NCBI RefSeq assembly: GCF_016917755.1
Contig: NZ_CP070326.1
Span: forward strand, 8,556,001-8,620,000
From: Streptomyces noursei
Lineage (GTDB): Bacteria; Actinomycetota; Actinomycetes; Streptomycetales; Streptomycetaceae
Direction: 5' to 3'
DNA length: 64,000 nt
Shown one piece after another: positions 16,191-24,417 of the stretch (the stretch's first letter is position 1; each line of letters opens with the position of its first letter). A model generated the notes under the pieces. It made no database searches. It saw nothing but the letters and a program-made list of their open reading frames with translations, and had not been told where the DNA came from. Both the position numbers and the translations under genes were made by a program.

Positions 16191-16712
16191 ATGCGCAAGC
16201 TTCAGAAGACTGCCGTCCTGGCCGTCGCCCTCGGCAGCTTCGGCTTCCTCGGCGCCGGCACCGCCTACGCCCACGGCGAGAAGGGCGGCACCGACCTCGA
16301 CATCAAGCAGGGCAGCCAGTGCAGGTCGCACGACTCGAACGTCGACATCCTCGGCCAGGTCGGGATCGCGAACGGGCTGGGCGGAAACCTGCTCAACGGC
16401 GAGGGCTCCCCGGGTGCCCAGAGCACCAAGATGGGCTCGGACATGGGCTGCGACAACCGCGCCGACTTCCCCAAGGAAAGCAAGGGCGGCGACGAAGACA
16501 AGGGCAGAGGCTCAGAGGCTCGGCGGCCAGAAGCCCAGAAGCCAGAGGCCAGCGCCTCGGAGGAAAGCGCAAGCAACGGAGACAAGGGCGCCGACGCACA
16601 GAAGTGCGGATGTTCGGAGAACAGGGAAGGTAAAGGCGGGGAACAGCAGGCAATGACACCGCGGCCCACTCTCCGCTACACAGTCCAAACCGAGACCCTT
16701 ACGACCTCATAA
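16191..16712 (+). CDS. Secreted protein with acidic low-complexity tail (173 aa)
   Basis: ATG 16191 with CGGAG 6 bases upstream. Residues 1-25 are a Sec signal peptide (MRKLQKTAVLAVALGSFGFL ... YAHG). Residues about 35-90 hold a conserved small Streptomyces secreted domain (SNVDILGQVGIANGLGGNLL ... STKMGSDMGC) with paired cysteines. After residue 100 the sequence becomes Glu/Lys/Ala repeats (EARRPEAQKPEASASEESAS), a Cys-Gly-Cys, and a tail that may be frayed. Role unknown. Followed by a strong hairpin. Like the secreted protein at 1368 it pairs a small domain with a repetitive charged tail. Confidence 0.75.
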   Translation: MRKLQKTAVLAVALGSFGFLGAGTAYAHGEKGGTDLDIKQGSQCRSHDSNVDILGQVGIANGLGGNLLNGEGSPGAQSTKMGSDMGCDNRADFPKESKGGDEDKGRGSEARRPEAQKPEASASEESASNGDKGADAQKCGCSENREGKGGEQQAMTPRPTLRYTVQTETLTTS

Positions 16713-16755
16713 GGCCGGGCCGCGGGGCTCCGCACGCCCCGCAGTCGAAACGCTG

Positions 16756-16796
16756 GGCCGCTGGCTGGACCTCTTGGGAAGGTCCGGCCAGCGGCC
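16756..16796. terminator. Bidirectional hairpin between secreted protein and acyl-CoA dehydrogenase
   Basis: 17-bp stem 16756-16772 / 16780-16796 with one mismatch and a 7-base loop. It lies between convergent genes and can end both. Confidence 0.85.
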
Positions 16797-16856
16797 ACGT
16801 TTCGGGCCCGGTCACCCGCCGCAGAAAGCCTGCTGACCCTTAGCAGGAGCTTTGCC

Positions 16857-18107
16857 CTAACGGATCGGCATCCCCGAAAGCGTGCGGGCGATGACCAGTC
16901 GCTGGATCTCGCTGGTGCCCTCGAAGATGGTGTAGATCGCCGCGTCGCGGTGCATCCGCTCGACCGGGTACTCGCGGGTGAAGCCGTTGCCGCCGAGGAT
17001 CTGGATCGCCTGGGCGGTCACCTTCTTGGCGGTCTCGCTGGCGAAGAGCTTCGACATCGAGCCTTCGGCGCTCTCGAACTTCTTGCCCGCGACCGCCATC
17101 CAGGAGGCACGCCACACCAGGAGGCGGGCGGCGTCGATCTGGGTGCGCATGTCGGCCAGTTGGAAGGCCACGCCCTGGTTGTCGATGATCGGGCGGCCGA
17201 ACTGCTCGCGGGTCCTGGCGTACTCCAGGGCCTCCTCGTACGCCGCGCGGGCGGTGCCGACGGCCATCGCGCCGACGGCCGGGCGGGACGCCTCGAAGGT
17301 GGCCATCGCGGCGTTCTTCACCCTCCCCCAGCCTCCGGCCGGGGGGACCCCCATGCCGCCCTTTGCGCGCTCGCGGGCGCGGGCCAGCCGCTCGTCGAGC
17401 TTGCCCTTGCCGCCGAGCAGGCAGTGGCCGGGGACGCGGACGTTCTCCAGCACCACCTCGGCGGTGTGCGAGGCGCGGATGCCGTGCTTCTTGAACTTCT
17501 GGCCCTGGGAGAGGCCGGGGGTGTTCGGCGGGACGATGAAGGAGGCGTGGCCCTTGGAACCCAGCTCCGGGTCCACGACGGCGACCACCACGTGGACGTT
17601 GGCGATGCCGCCGTTGGTCGCCCAGGTCTTGGTGCCGTTGAGCACCCACTCGTCCTTGGCCTCGTCGTAGACGGCGCGGGTGCGCATCGAGGCGACGTCG
17701 GAGCCGGCGTCCGGCTCGGAGGAGCAGAAGGCGGCGACCTTGACGTCGTGCGCGTCGCCGTACATCTGCGGGACCCAGGTGCCGATCTGCTCCTCGGTGC
17801 CGTTGGCCAGCACTCCGACGGCGGCCAGGCCGGTGCCCACGATGGACAGCGCGATGCCGGCGTCGCCCCAGAACAGTTCCTCCATGGTCATGGGGATGCC
17901 GAGGCCGGTGGGGTCGAAGAACTGCTGGGCGTAGAAGTCGAGGGAGTACAGGCCGATCTTGGCGGCCTCCTGGATCACCGGCCAGGGGGTCTCCTCGCGC
18001 TCGTCCCACTCGGCGGCGGCGGGGCGCATGACGTCCGCGGCGAAGCCGTGAATCCAGTCACGGACTTCCTTCTGCTCGTCGTTGAGTTCCATGGTGAACT
18101 CGGCCAT
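16857..18107 (-). CDS. Acyl-CoA dehydrogenase
   Basis: 416 aa from ATG 18107. Domains in order: N-terminal helical domain to about 120, middle domain with the FAD motif AAFCSSEPDAGSDVASMRTR (125-144) and TKTWATNGG, C-terminal domain with AYEEALEYARTREQFGRPI and ILGGNGFTREYPVERMHRDA. It oxidises acyl-CoA to trans-2-enoyl-CoA in fatty-acid or branched-chain breakdown, passing electrons to ETF. Residues about 250-263 (GGMGVPPAGGWGRV) are encoded by a Streptomyces palindromic repeat and look like an in-frame insertion. Divergent TetR gene at 18285 is the likely regulator. The 3' end is duplicated twice to the left. Confidence 0.93.
   Translation of the reverse strand: MAEFTMELNDEQKEVRDWIHGFAADVMRPAAAEWDEREETPWPVIQEAAKIGLYSLDFYAQQFFDPTGLGIPMTMEELFWGDAGIALSIVGTGLAAVGVLANGTEEQIGTWVPQMYGDAHDVKVAAFCSSEPDAGSDVASMRTRAVYDEAKDEWVLNGTKTWATNGGIANVHVVVAVVDPELGSKGHASFIVPPNTPGLSQGQKFKKHGIRASHTAEVVLENVRVPGHCLLGGKGKLDERLARARERAKGGMGVPPAGGWGRVKNAAMATFEASRPAVGAMAVGTARAAYEEALEYARTREQFGRPIIDNQGVAFQLADMRTQIDAARLLVWRASWMAVAGKKFESAEGSMSKLFASETAKKVTAQAIQILGGNGFTREYPVERMHRDAAIYTIFEGTSEIQRLVIARTLSGMPIR
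17321..17354. repeat. Short palindromic intergenic-type repeat inside the acyl-CoA dehydrogenase gene
   Basis: CCCTCCCCCAGCCTCCGGCC then GGGGGGACCCCCAT. It has the form of the common Streptomyces repeat ending TGGGGGAG on one strand and ATGGGGGTCC on the other. It keeps the reading frame and adds about 12-14 residues to the protein. Confidence 0.7.
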
Positions 18108-18136
18108 GTCCCCTCCAGTGGTGCGTACGGCCAGCC

Positions 18137-18175
18137 GTTACTTCTGGTAACCAGAGTCTGTTACTCGTCGGTAAT
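18137..18175. promoter_or_regulatory. Probable TetR operator in the acd-tetR divergent promoter
   Basis: GTTAC-N5-GTAAC at 18137-18151 overlaps the palindrome TCTGGTAACCAGA (18143-18155). A second, weaker copy GTTAC-N6-GTAAT follows at 18160-18175. It lies 30-70 bases upstream of the acyl-CoA dehydrogenase start and about 110 bases from the regulator start. Confidence 0.6.
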
Positions 18176-18284
18176 GGATGTCAACTCCTCTCAGGAGCCG
18201 AATTCGCCGCGGAGTTCGGGGTCACCGAGTCCGGGTGTTACGTTGCGCGAGCACCACGGATTCACAAGGGTGGGGAGCACGACC

Positions 18285-18986
18285 ATGGACAGCATCGACA
18301 GCACCGGACAGAACGGCGCGGACCGGGCCGGCACGCAACAGGCCGCCGCGGACGGCGCCGAACGGCAGCAGACCGCGACCGAGCGCAGACGACGGGAACT
18401 GCTGGAGGCCGCCGAACGCATCGTGCTGCGCGACGGCCCGGAAGCGTCGATGAACGCGATCGCCGCCGAGGCCGGGATCACCAAGCCGATCCTCTACCGG
18501 CACTTCGGCGACAAGGGCGGCCTCTACCGCGCCCTGGCCGTCCGGCACACCGACGCCCTGCTGGCCAACCTCCGGGCCGCACTGGACGCCCAGATGCTGC
18601 GCCGGGAGCGGGTCGAGGCCACCCTCGACGCCTATCTCGCCGCCATCGAGGCCCGGCCGCAGGTCTACCGCTTCCTGATGCACCCGGCGGACGAGGACCA
18701 CCCCGCGGAGTCCGGCTTCGACGTCGGCCGGCACTCCGCCCCCCTGCTGCGCCGGCTCGGCGAGGAGCTGGCCAAGGTCATCTCCGAACGGCTCGACCTG
18801 GGGCCGGACAGCGAGGAGCGGGCCCGGGTGTGGGGGCACGGCATCGTCGGCATGATGCACGCGGCCGGCGACTGGTGGCTGCGCGAACGCCCCTGCCCCC
18901 GCGAGCAGTTGGTGCGCCACCTCACCGACCTGCTGTGGGGCCAGTTGGCCACCGTCAAGGACCTGGCGGACGGCCCCGGATTCTGA
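18285..18986 (+). CDS. TetR family transcriptional regulator
   Basis: 233 aa from ATG 18285, GGGGAG upstream; the same frame is open far to the left but that part is antisense to the dehydrogenase. A hydrophilic N-terminal stretch of about 35 residues precedes the DNA-binding domain (RRRELLEAAERIVLRDGPEA ... AEAGITKPILYRHFGDKGGL). The ligand domain includes WGHGIVGMMHAAGDWWLRE. It is divergent from the acyl-CoA dehydrogenase and probably controls it in response to an acyl-CoA; this is inferred from the arrangement. Confidence 0.9.
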   Translation: MDSIDSTGQNGADRAGTQQAAADGAERQQTATERRRRELLEAAERIVLRDGPEASMNAIAAEAGITKPILYRHFGDKGGLYRALAVRHTDALLANLRAALDAQMLRRERVEATLDAYLAAIEARPQVYRFLMHPADEDHPAESGFDVGRHSAPLLRRLGEELAKVISERLDLGPDSEERARVWGHGIVGMMHAAGDWWLRERPCPREQLVRHLTDLLWGQLATVKDLADGPGF

Positions 18987-19002
18987 GGGGCCACGGGCGG
19001 CG

Positions 19003-19572
19003 TCAGACCGGTGCCGCCGCCCGCTCCTCGCCCGCCGCCGCCCAGGGGGCCCGGGCCGCCGCGCGCAGCGCCCGGCGCCGCCGCAGGCCGGTGAGCCGGT
19101 CGACGTAGAGGCCGCCGCCGAGGTGGTCGCACTCGTGTTGGAGGCAGCGGGCGAAGAACCCGGTGCCGGTCACCGTCACCGGCTCGCCGGTGAGGTCGAG
19201 GCCCTCGACGATCGCGTGATCGTGACGCGGCGTGCCCGCCTCGATACCGGGCAGCGACAGACAGCCCTCGGGACCGCGGACGACCGGACCGTCCGTCTCC
19301 ACCAGCCGGGGGTTGACGATGTGCCCCAGGTGCCGACGGTCCTCGTCGTCGGGGCAGTCGTAGACGAACACCCGCAGCGGGACGCCGATCTGGTTGGCGG
19401 CCAGGCCCACGCCGTTGGCGGCGTACATTGTCGCGTACATGTCCTCGACCAGCGCGGCCAGTTCACCGTCGAAGACGGTGACGTCCGCACAGGGGCGGGA
19501 GAGGACCGGATCGCCGTACAGGCGCAGCGGGCGGGGGCGGCCGGAGCTGCCCGGGATGGTGCGGTGGCGCAT
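19003..19572 (-). CDS. def: Peptide deformylase
   Basis: 189 aa from ATG 19572 (an upstream ATG at 19596 in frame is possible). All three deformylase motifs are present: GVGLAANQIG, EGCLSLPG (metal Cys) and QHECDHLGG (HExxH metal site). It removes the formyl group from nascent N-terminal Met in the cytoplasm, using Fe2+. The C-terminus is Arg/Ala-rich. It is one of several deformylases expected in Streptomyces. It converges on the TetR gene with 16 bases between stops. Confidence 0.95.
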   Translation of the reverse strand: MRHRTIPGSSGRPRPLRLYGDPVLSRPCADVTVFDGELAALVEDMYATMYAANGVGLAANQIGVPLRVFVYDCPDDEDRRHLGHIVNPRLVETDGPVVRGPEGCLSLPGIEAGTPRHDHAIVEGLDLTGEPVTVTGTGFFARCLQHECDHLGGGLYVDRLTGLRRRRALRAAARAPWAAAGEERAAAPV

Positions 19573-19760
19573 GGGCCCAGGGTACGGGCCGGGCATTCCG
19601 GATCGCGTCACACAGGTGGCGGAGTTCGGGCCGGCCGCCGGATCTCGATAGGCTGATCCCCGACCGAAGCCCTCCGGCCGGTCGGCGACCGCTGGAGGAG
19701 GCGCGTTCTCCCGGCAGCCCCAGGGCAGGAGTGCGCCGGATGCAAGGAGGATCTAGGACC

Positions 19761-20999
19761 ATGGCAGGCAACACGGAGCCGCTGTCGCCGCGGGCCAAAC
19801 TGGCCGTGACGGCCGGCAAGGCCGCAGCAGCGGTGTCGCGCGCGGCGGGCCGCGGCAGCGGATCGGTGATCGGCGGCCGGGTGGCGCTCAAGCTCGACCC
19901 CGACCTGCTGGCCTCGCTGGCCAGGCACCTGGACGTGGTCCTGGTGTCCGCCACCAACGGCAAGACCACCACCACCCGGCTGATCGCCGAGGCACTGCGG
20001 GCCAGCGGCCCGGTCGTCTCCAATGCGCTGGGCGCGAACATGCCCGCGGGGATCACCTCGGCGCTGGCGGGCGGCTCGGACGCCAAGTTCGGCGTCATCG
20101 AGGTGGACGAGAAGTACCTGGCCACGGTGGCTCGGGACGTCACCCCCAAGGCCATAGCGCTACTGAACCTCTCCCGGGACCAGCTCGACCGGGCGGCCGA
20201 GACCCGGATGCTGGCCGAGCGCTGGCGCGAGGGCCTGTCCGGCTCCAAGGCCCTGATCATCGCCAACGCCGACGACCCGCTGATCGTGTGGGCGGCCTCG
20301 GCGTCCGCCAACGTGGTGTGGGTCGCCGCCGGGCAGGAGTGGAAGGACGACGCCTGGTCGTGCCCGTCCTGCGGCGGCGTGATGCAGCGGCCCGGCGACG
20401 ACTGGTTCTGCGCCGAGTGCGGCTTCCGCCGGCCGATGCCCAGCTGGGCGCTCTCCGGCGACCACGTCCTGGACCCGCACGGCAGCGCCTGGCCGATCAA
20501 GCTGCAGCTGCCGGGCCGCGCCAACAAGGCCAACGCCACCACCTCCGCCGCGGTCGCGGCCGCCTTCGGGGTGCCGCCGCAGGTCGCCCTGGAGCGGATG
20601 TTCTCGGTGCAGGCCGTGGCCGGCCGCTACGACGTGGTCACCTTCCAGGAGCGGGAGCTGCGCCTGCTGCTGGCCAAGAACCCGGCCGGCTGGCTGGAGA
20701 CCTTCTCGCTGATCGACGGGCCGCCGACCCCGGTGATCATGTCGGTCAACGCGCGCGGCGCGGACGGCACCGACACCTCCTGGCTCTGGGACGTGGACTA
20801 CACCCGGCTGGCCGGGCACCCGATCTTCGTGCTGGGCGACCGCAAGCTGGACCTGGCGGTGCGCCTGGAGGTCGCCGGGCTCGACTTCCAGGTGTGCGAG
20901 ACCCTCGACGAGGCGGTGGGGCAGGCACCGGCCGGCCGGATCGAGGTCATCGCCAACTACACGGCATTCCAGGACCTGCGCCGCCGCGTGGGCAACTGA
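19761..20999 (+). CDS. murT: Lipid II isoglutaminyl synthase, MurT subunit
   Basis: 412 aa from ATG 19761; AAGGAGG lies 10 bases upstream. Mur ligase fold: ATP loop SATNGKTTTTRLIAEAL (residues about 65-81), central domain with LNLSRDQLDR, and a four-Cys ribbon CPSCGG...FCAECG (about 207-228) typical of MurT. The C-terminal DUF1727 domain ends ANYTAFQDLRRRVGN. MurT activates D-Glu of lipid II with ATP while GatD supplies ammonia from glutamine, amidating peptidoglycan precursors. gatD follows after 38 bases. Confidence 0.95.
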   Translation: MAGNTEPLSPRAKLAVTAGKAAAAVSRAAGRGSGSVIGGRVALKLDPDLLASLARHLDVVLVSATNGKTTTTRLIAEALRASGPVVSNALGANMPAGITSALAGGSDAKFGVIEVDEKYLATVARDVTPKAIALLNLSRDQLDRAAETRMLAERWREGLSGSKALIIANADDPLIVWAASASANVVWVAAGQEWKDDAWSCPSCGGVMQRPGDDWFCAECGFRRPMPSWALSGDHVLDPHGSAWPIKLQLPGRANKANATTSAAVAAAFGVPPQVALERMFSVQAVAGRYDVVTFQERELRLLLAKNPAGWLETFSLIDGPPTPVIMSVNARGADGTDTSWLWDVDYTRLAGHPIFVLGDRKLDLAVRLEVAGLDFQVCETLDEAVGQAPAGRIEVIANYTAFQDLRRRVGN

Positions 21000-21037
21000 G
21001 TGCGGTCCACAGAGAACACGGACAAGGACGAGCGAGC

Positions 21038-21766
21038 ATGAGTGACAACAGCCTGCGCGTGGTGTGGATCTACCCGGACCTGCTGAGCACCTACGGCGAC
21101 CAGGGCAACGTCCTGGTGGTGGAGCGGCGGGCGCGCCAGCGCCGCCTGGACGTCCAGCGCCTGGACGTCCGGTCCGACCAGCAGATCCCCACCTCCGGGG
21201 ACATCTACCTGATCGGCGGCGGCGAGGACCGGCCGCAGCGGCTGGCGGCCGAGCGGCTGATCCGCGACGGCGGACTGGACCGCGCGGTCTCCAACGGCGC
21301 GATCGTCTTCTCGGTGTGCGCCGGCTACCAGATCCTGGGCCACGAGTTCATCAACGACCTCGGTGAGCGGCAGCAGGGCCTGGGGCTGCTGGACGTGGTG
21401 AGCACCCGCGGCGAGGGCGACCGGTGCGTCGGCGACGTACTGGCCGACATCGACCCGAAGTTGGGGCTGCCGCCGCTGACCGGCTTCGAGAACCACCAGG
21501 GCGTCACGCACCTGGGCCAGAGCGCCCGGCCGTTCGCCAAGGTCCGGTTCGGCAACGGCAACGGCGTCGGTGACGGCTACGAGGGCGCCTGGAACGACAC
21601 CGTCTTCGGGACGTACATGCACGGCCCGGTGATGGCCCGCAACCCGCACATCGCGGACCTGCTGATCAAGCTGGCGCTGGACGTCAACGCGCTGCCGCCG
21701 GCCGACGACCGGTGGTACGAGGCGCTGCGCCAGGAGCGGATCGCGGCGGCGACCGAGAACGCCTGA
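21038..21766 (+). CDS. gatD: Lipid II isoglutaminyl synthase, glutaminase subunit GatD
   Basis: 242 aa from ATG 21038. Class I glutamine amidotransferase of the CobB/CobQ-like type: nucleophile Cys94 in FSVCAGYQILG and His195 in GTYMHGPV; the N-terminus VVWIYPDLLSTYGDQGN is characteristic. It hydrolyses glutamine and channels ammonia to MurT. Cotranscribed with murT, then closed by a strong terminator. Confidence 0.95.
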   Translation: MSDNSLRVVWIYPDLLSTYGDQGNVLVVERRARQRRLDVQRLDVRSDQQIPTSGDIYLIGGGEDRPQRLAAERLIRDGGLDRAVSNGAIVFSVCAGYQILGHEFINDLGERQQGLGLLDVVSTRGEGDRCVGDVLADIDPKLGLPPLTGFENHQGVTHLGQSARPFAKVRFGNGNGVGDGYEGAWNDTVFGTYMHGPVMARNPHIADLLIKLALDVNALPPADDRWYEALRQERIAAATENA

Positions 21767-21784
21767 CGGTTTCGACGGGCCCAC

Positions 21785-21826
21785 AACGGCCGGATCCGGG
21801 TCAGCCGACCCGGATCCGGCCGTTTT
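21785..21826 (+). terminator. Terminator after murT-gatD
   Basis: Perfect 18-bp stem 21785-21802 / 21807-21824 with AGCC loop, running into TTTT. Confidence 0.95.
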
Positions 21827-21952
21827 CCGTGCGCCGGTGTCCGCACTCCGGGCGCTCGTGTGCCGGAGTGCCGTGCGCTTGTAGGCTGGGCGGAATCCAA
21901 CCGGACGACGGCGTCCGGGCGTCCGGTTGAGTTGTAGAGGTTGCTACGAGCA

Positions 21953-22978
21953 ATGCGTATTGGTGTCCTCACCTCCGGGGGCGACTGCCCCGGTCTGAAC
22001 GCCGTCATCCGGTCCGTCGTCCACCGAGCCACCGCCGACCACGGCGATGAGGTGATCGGCTTCAAGGACGGCTGGAAGGGCCTGCTGGAGTGCGATTACC
22101 GCAAGCTCGACCTGGACGCCGTCGGCGGCATCCTGGCGCGCGGCGGGACCATCCTCGGGTCGTCGCGGGTGCAGCCCGCCCACCTGCGGGACGGGGTCGA
22201 GCGGGCCCGCGGCCACGTCGCCGAGCTGGGGCTGGACGCGATCATCCCGATCGGCGGCGAGGGCACGCTGAAGGCGGCCCGGCTGCTGTCGGACGCCGGG
22301 CTGCCGATCGTCGGCGTGCCCAAGACCATCGACAACGACATCGCCGTCACCGACGTGACGTTCGGCTTCGACACCGCGGTGGGGGTGGCGACCGAGGCGC
22401 TGGACCGGCTCAAGACCACCGCCGAGTCGCACCAGCGGGTGATGATCGTCGAGGTGATGGGGCGGCACACCGGCTGGATCGCGCTGCACTCGGGGATGGC
22501 GGCCGGCGCGCACGCGATCGTGGTGCCGGAGCGGCCGTTCGACATCGAGGAGCTGACCGCGCGGGTCGCGCAACGGTTCGAGGCCGGCAAGAAGTTCGCG
22601 ATCGTGGTGGTCGCGGAGGGCGCCAAGCCGCGCGCGGGCTCCATGGCATTCGACGTCGGCGACACCGACGTGTACGGGCACGAGCGGTTCGCCGGGGTCG
22701 CCCGGCAGCTGTCGGTGGAGCTGGAGCGGCGGCTCGGCAAGGAGGCCCGGCCGGTCATCCTCGGCCATGTCCAGCGCGGCGGTACGCCGACCGCGTACGA
22801 CCGGGTGCTGGCCACCCGGTTCGGCTGGCACGCGGTGGAGGCCGCGCACCGCGGGGAGTTCGGGATGATGACCGCGCTGCGCGGCACGGACATCACGCTG
22901 GTGCCGCTCGCCGAGGCGGTCGCCAGCCTCAAGACGGTGCCCGCCGAGCGCTACGACGAGGCCGAGTGCGTGCTGTGA
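21953..22978 (+). CDS. pfkA: 6-phosphofructokinase
   Basis: 341 aa from ATG 21953. Motifs: LTSGGDCPGLNAVIR at the N-terminus (ATP site), GGEGTLKAA, PKTIDNDIAVTDVTFGFDTA (catalytic Asp region and fructose-6-phosphate site), EVMGRHTGWIALHSG. Gly at the nucleotide-selecting position of GGEG fits ATP use, while Lys in PKTIDND is the feature of the actinobacterial mixed group. It phosphorylates fructose-6-phosphate in glycolysis. It has its own terminators on both sides. Confidence 0.95.
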   Translation: MRIGVLTSGGDCPGLNAVIRSVVHRATADHGDEVIGFKDGWKGLLECDYRKLDLDAVGGILARGGTILGSSRVQPAHLRDGVERARGHVAELGLDAIIPIGGEGTLKAARLLSDAGLPIVGVPKTIDNDIAVTDVTFGFDTAVGVATEALDRLKTTAESHQRVMIVEVMGRHTGWIALHSGMAAGAHAIVVPERPFDIEELTARVAQRFEAGKKFAIVVVAEGAKPRAGSMAFDVGDTDVYGHERFAGVARQLSVELERRLGKEARPVILGHVQRGGTPTAYDRVLATRFGWHAVEAAHRGEFGMMTALRGTDITLVPLAEAVASLKTVPAERYDEAECVL

Positions 22979-23010
22979 CCCGTCCGTAGTCCCCACGGGG
23001 ACGCGCGTCC

Positions 23011-23054
23011 GTAGAGGCGCCCCCGGCCGCTCCGCCGGCCGGGGGCGCCTCTAC
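23011..23054 (+). terminator. Terminator after pfkA
   Basis: Perfect 19-bp stem 23011-23029 / 23036-23054 with a 6-base loop. Confidence 0.95.
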
Positions 23055-23094
23055 GCTTGTCGCCGGAGCATTGGTACGAATCAGGAGCGAGCGG

Positions 23095-24054
23095 ATGCAT
23101 CACAGCGGGCACGGCATGGACGGCATGAACATGGATCTGCCGCCGTTCACGCTGGGGCGGGGCCTCGCGTTCGGCGGTGACGCGTTCTTCCTCGTCGGCT
23201 GTCTGCTGGGGCTGGCGCTGTACGTCTGGGCGGTCGTCCGACTGCGACGGCGCGGGGACGGGTGGCCGATGGGCCGGCTCGTCGCCTGGGTGCTGGGCGT
23301 GCTGACGGTGGCGGTGACGATGTGCACCAAGCTGAACGACTACGGCATGGCGATGTTCAGCGTCCACATGGTCCAGCACATGATCATCAGCATGCTGTCA
23401 CCGATCCTGCTGCTGCTCGGGGCGCCGGTGACGCTGGCGCTGCGCGCCCTGCCGACCGCCGGGCGCGGCCGCAAGGGGCCGCGCGAACTGCTGGTGGCGC
23501 TGCTGCACAGCCGCTACATGCGGATCATCACGCACCCGGCGTTCACCATCCCGCTGTTCATCGCGAGCCTCTACGCGCTGTACTTCACCCCGCTGTTCGA
23601 CTTCCTGATGCAGTCCCGGACCGGGCACATCGCGATGATGGTGCACTTCCTGGCGGTGGGGCTGGTCTTCTTCTGGCCGATCATGGGCGTGGACCCGGGC
23701 CCGCACCGTCCGGGGTACGTGATGCGGATGCTGGAGCTGTTCGCCGGGATGCCGTTCCACGCGTTCTTCGGCATCGCGCTGATGATGGCGTCCGAGCCGA
23801 TGGTGGACACCTTCCTGCACCCGCCGGCCACGCTGGGCATCGACGCGCTGGGCGACCAGCAGGCGGCCGGCGGGATCGCCTGGGCGTTCAGCGAGATCCC
23901 GTCGGTGGTGGTGCTGATCGCGCTGGTCTACCAGTGGTACAAGTCCGAGGAGCGCCAGTCGGCGCGCGCGGACCGGGCCGCGGATCGGAACGGCGACAAG
24001 GACCTGGCGGACTACAACGCCTATCTGGCCTCGCTCAACGCCCGGGGGCGGTGA
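23095..24054 (+). CDS. Cytochrome c oxidase assembly protein, CtaG/Caa3 type
   Basis: 319 aa from ATG 23095 with AGGAG upstream. The N-terminus MHHSGHGMDGMNM is His/Met-rich, a plausible copper-binding segment facing outside. About seven membrane helices follow, with conserved MFSVHMVQHMIISMLSPILL and PFHAFFGIALM. Matches the CtaG family (PF09678) that helps deliver copper to cytochrome oxidase. The C-terminus is a charged cytoplasmic tail. Single gene with hairpins on both sides. Confidence 0.9.
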   Translation: MHHSGHGMDGMNMDLPPFTLGRGLAFGGDAFFLVGCLLGLALYVWAVVRLRRRGDGWPMGRLVAWVLGVLTVAVTMCTKLNDYGMAMFSVHMVQHMIISMLSPILLLLGAPVTLALRALPTAGRGRKGPRELLVALLHSRYMRIITHPAFTIPLFIASLYALYFTPLFDFLMQSRTGHIAMMVHFLAVGLVFFWPIMGVDPGPHRPGYVMRMLELFAGMPFHAFFGIALMMASEPMVDTFLHPPATLGIDALGDQQAAGGIAWAFSEIPSVVVLIALVYQWYKSEERQSARADRAADRNGDKDLADYNAYLASLNARGR

Positions 24055-24121
24055 GAGCGGGACGCACGCGTGGCGCGGACGGCCGGAAACGGCCACCGTG
24101 GCGCGGTCGGTCATCTGGCGG

Positions 24122-24166
24122 CACGGGCCGCGGCCGGGGACGATGGTTCCCTGGCCGCGGCCCGTG
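24122..24166 (+). terminator. Hairpin after the oxidase assembly gene
   Basis: 19-bp stem 24122-24140 / 24148-24166, one mismatch, 7-base loop. The small membrane protein gene begins 40 bases later. Confidence 0.85.
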
Positions 24167-24206
24167 GCGTTGTGTCCCCGAGCCGCCGCGTGAGGAGGTT
24201 GCGGGT

Positions 24207-24365
24207 ATGCCCGGATCTGCCAGAGCGATGGCCGTCTGCACGGTGTGCGGGCTGGTGGCGGCGTCCGCCTACACCGTGGCGTTGGGCGGCAACGGCTGGG
24301 TGTGGTTCCTGTGGGTGGTGCTGGCGCTGGTGACCGTCGGAGTGGTGACGGCGCGGGGGACCTGA
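24207..24365 (+). CDS. Small two-helix membrane protein (52 aa)
   Basis: ATG 24207 is preceded by GAGGAGG at a good distance. The product has two hydrophobic segments (about 8-25 and 31-48) separated by GGNGW. No family is recognised; small proteins like this recur near ctaG in streptomycetes, from memory. It is probably a membrane protein. Confidence 0.65.
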   Translation: MPGSARAMAVCTVCGLVAASAYTVALGGNGWVWFLWVVLALVTVGVVTARGT

Positions 24366-24417
24366 GCCGCGCGGCCGGGGCCCGTCGTCCGGCGGCGGTG
24401 CGGCGGCCGGGGCGGGT

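Noticed and set aside
16950..18284. Extension of the TetR frame far upstream
   Set aside because: The upstream 445 codons are antisense to the acyl-CoA dehydrogenase; ATG 18285 has a proper ribosome binding site and the domain starts after it.
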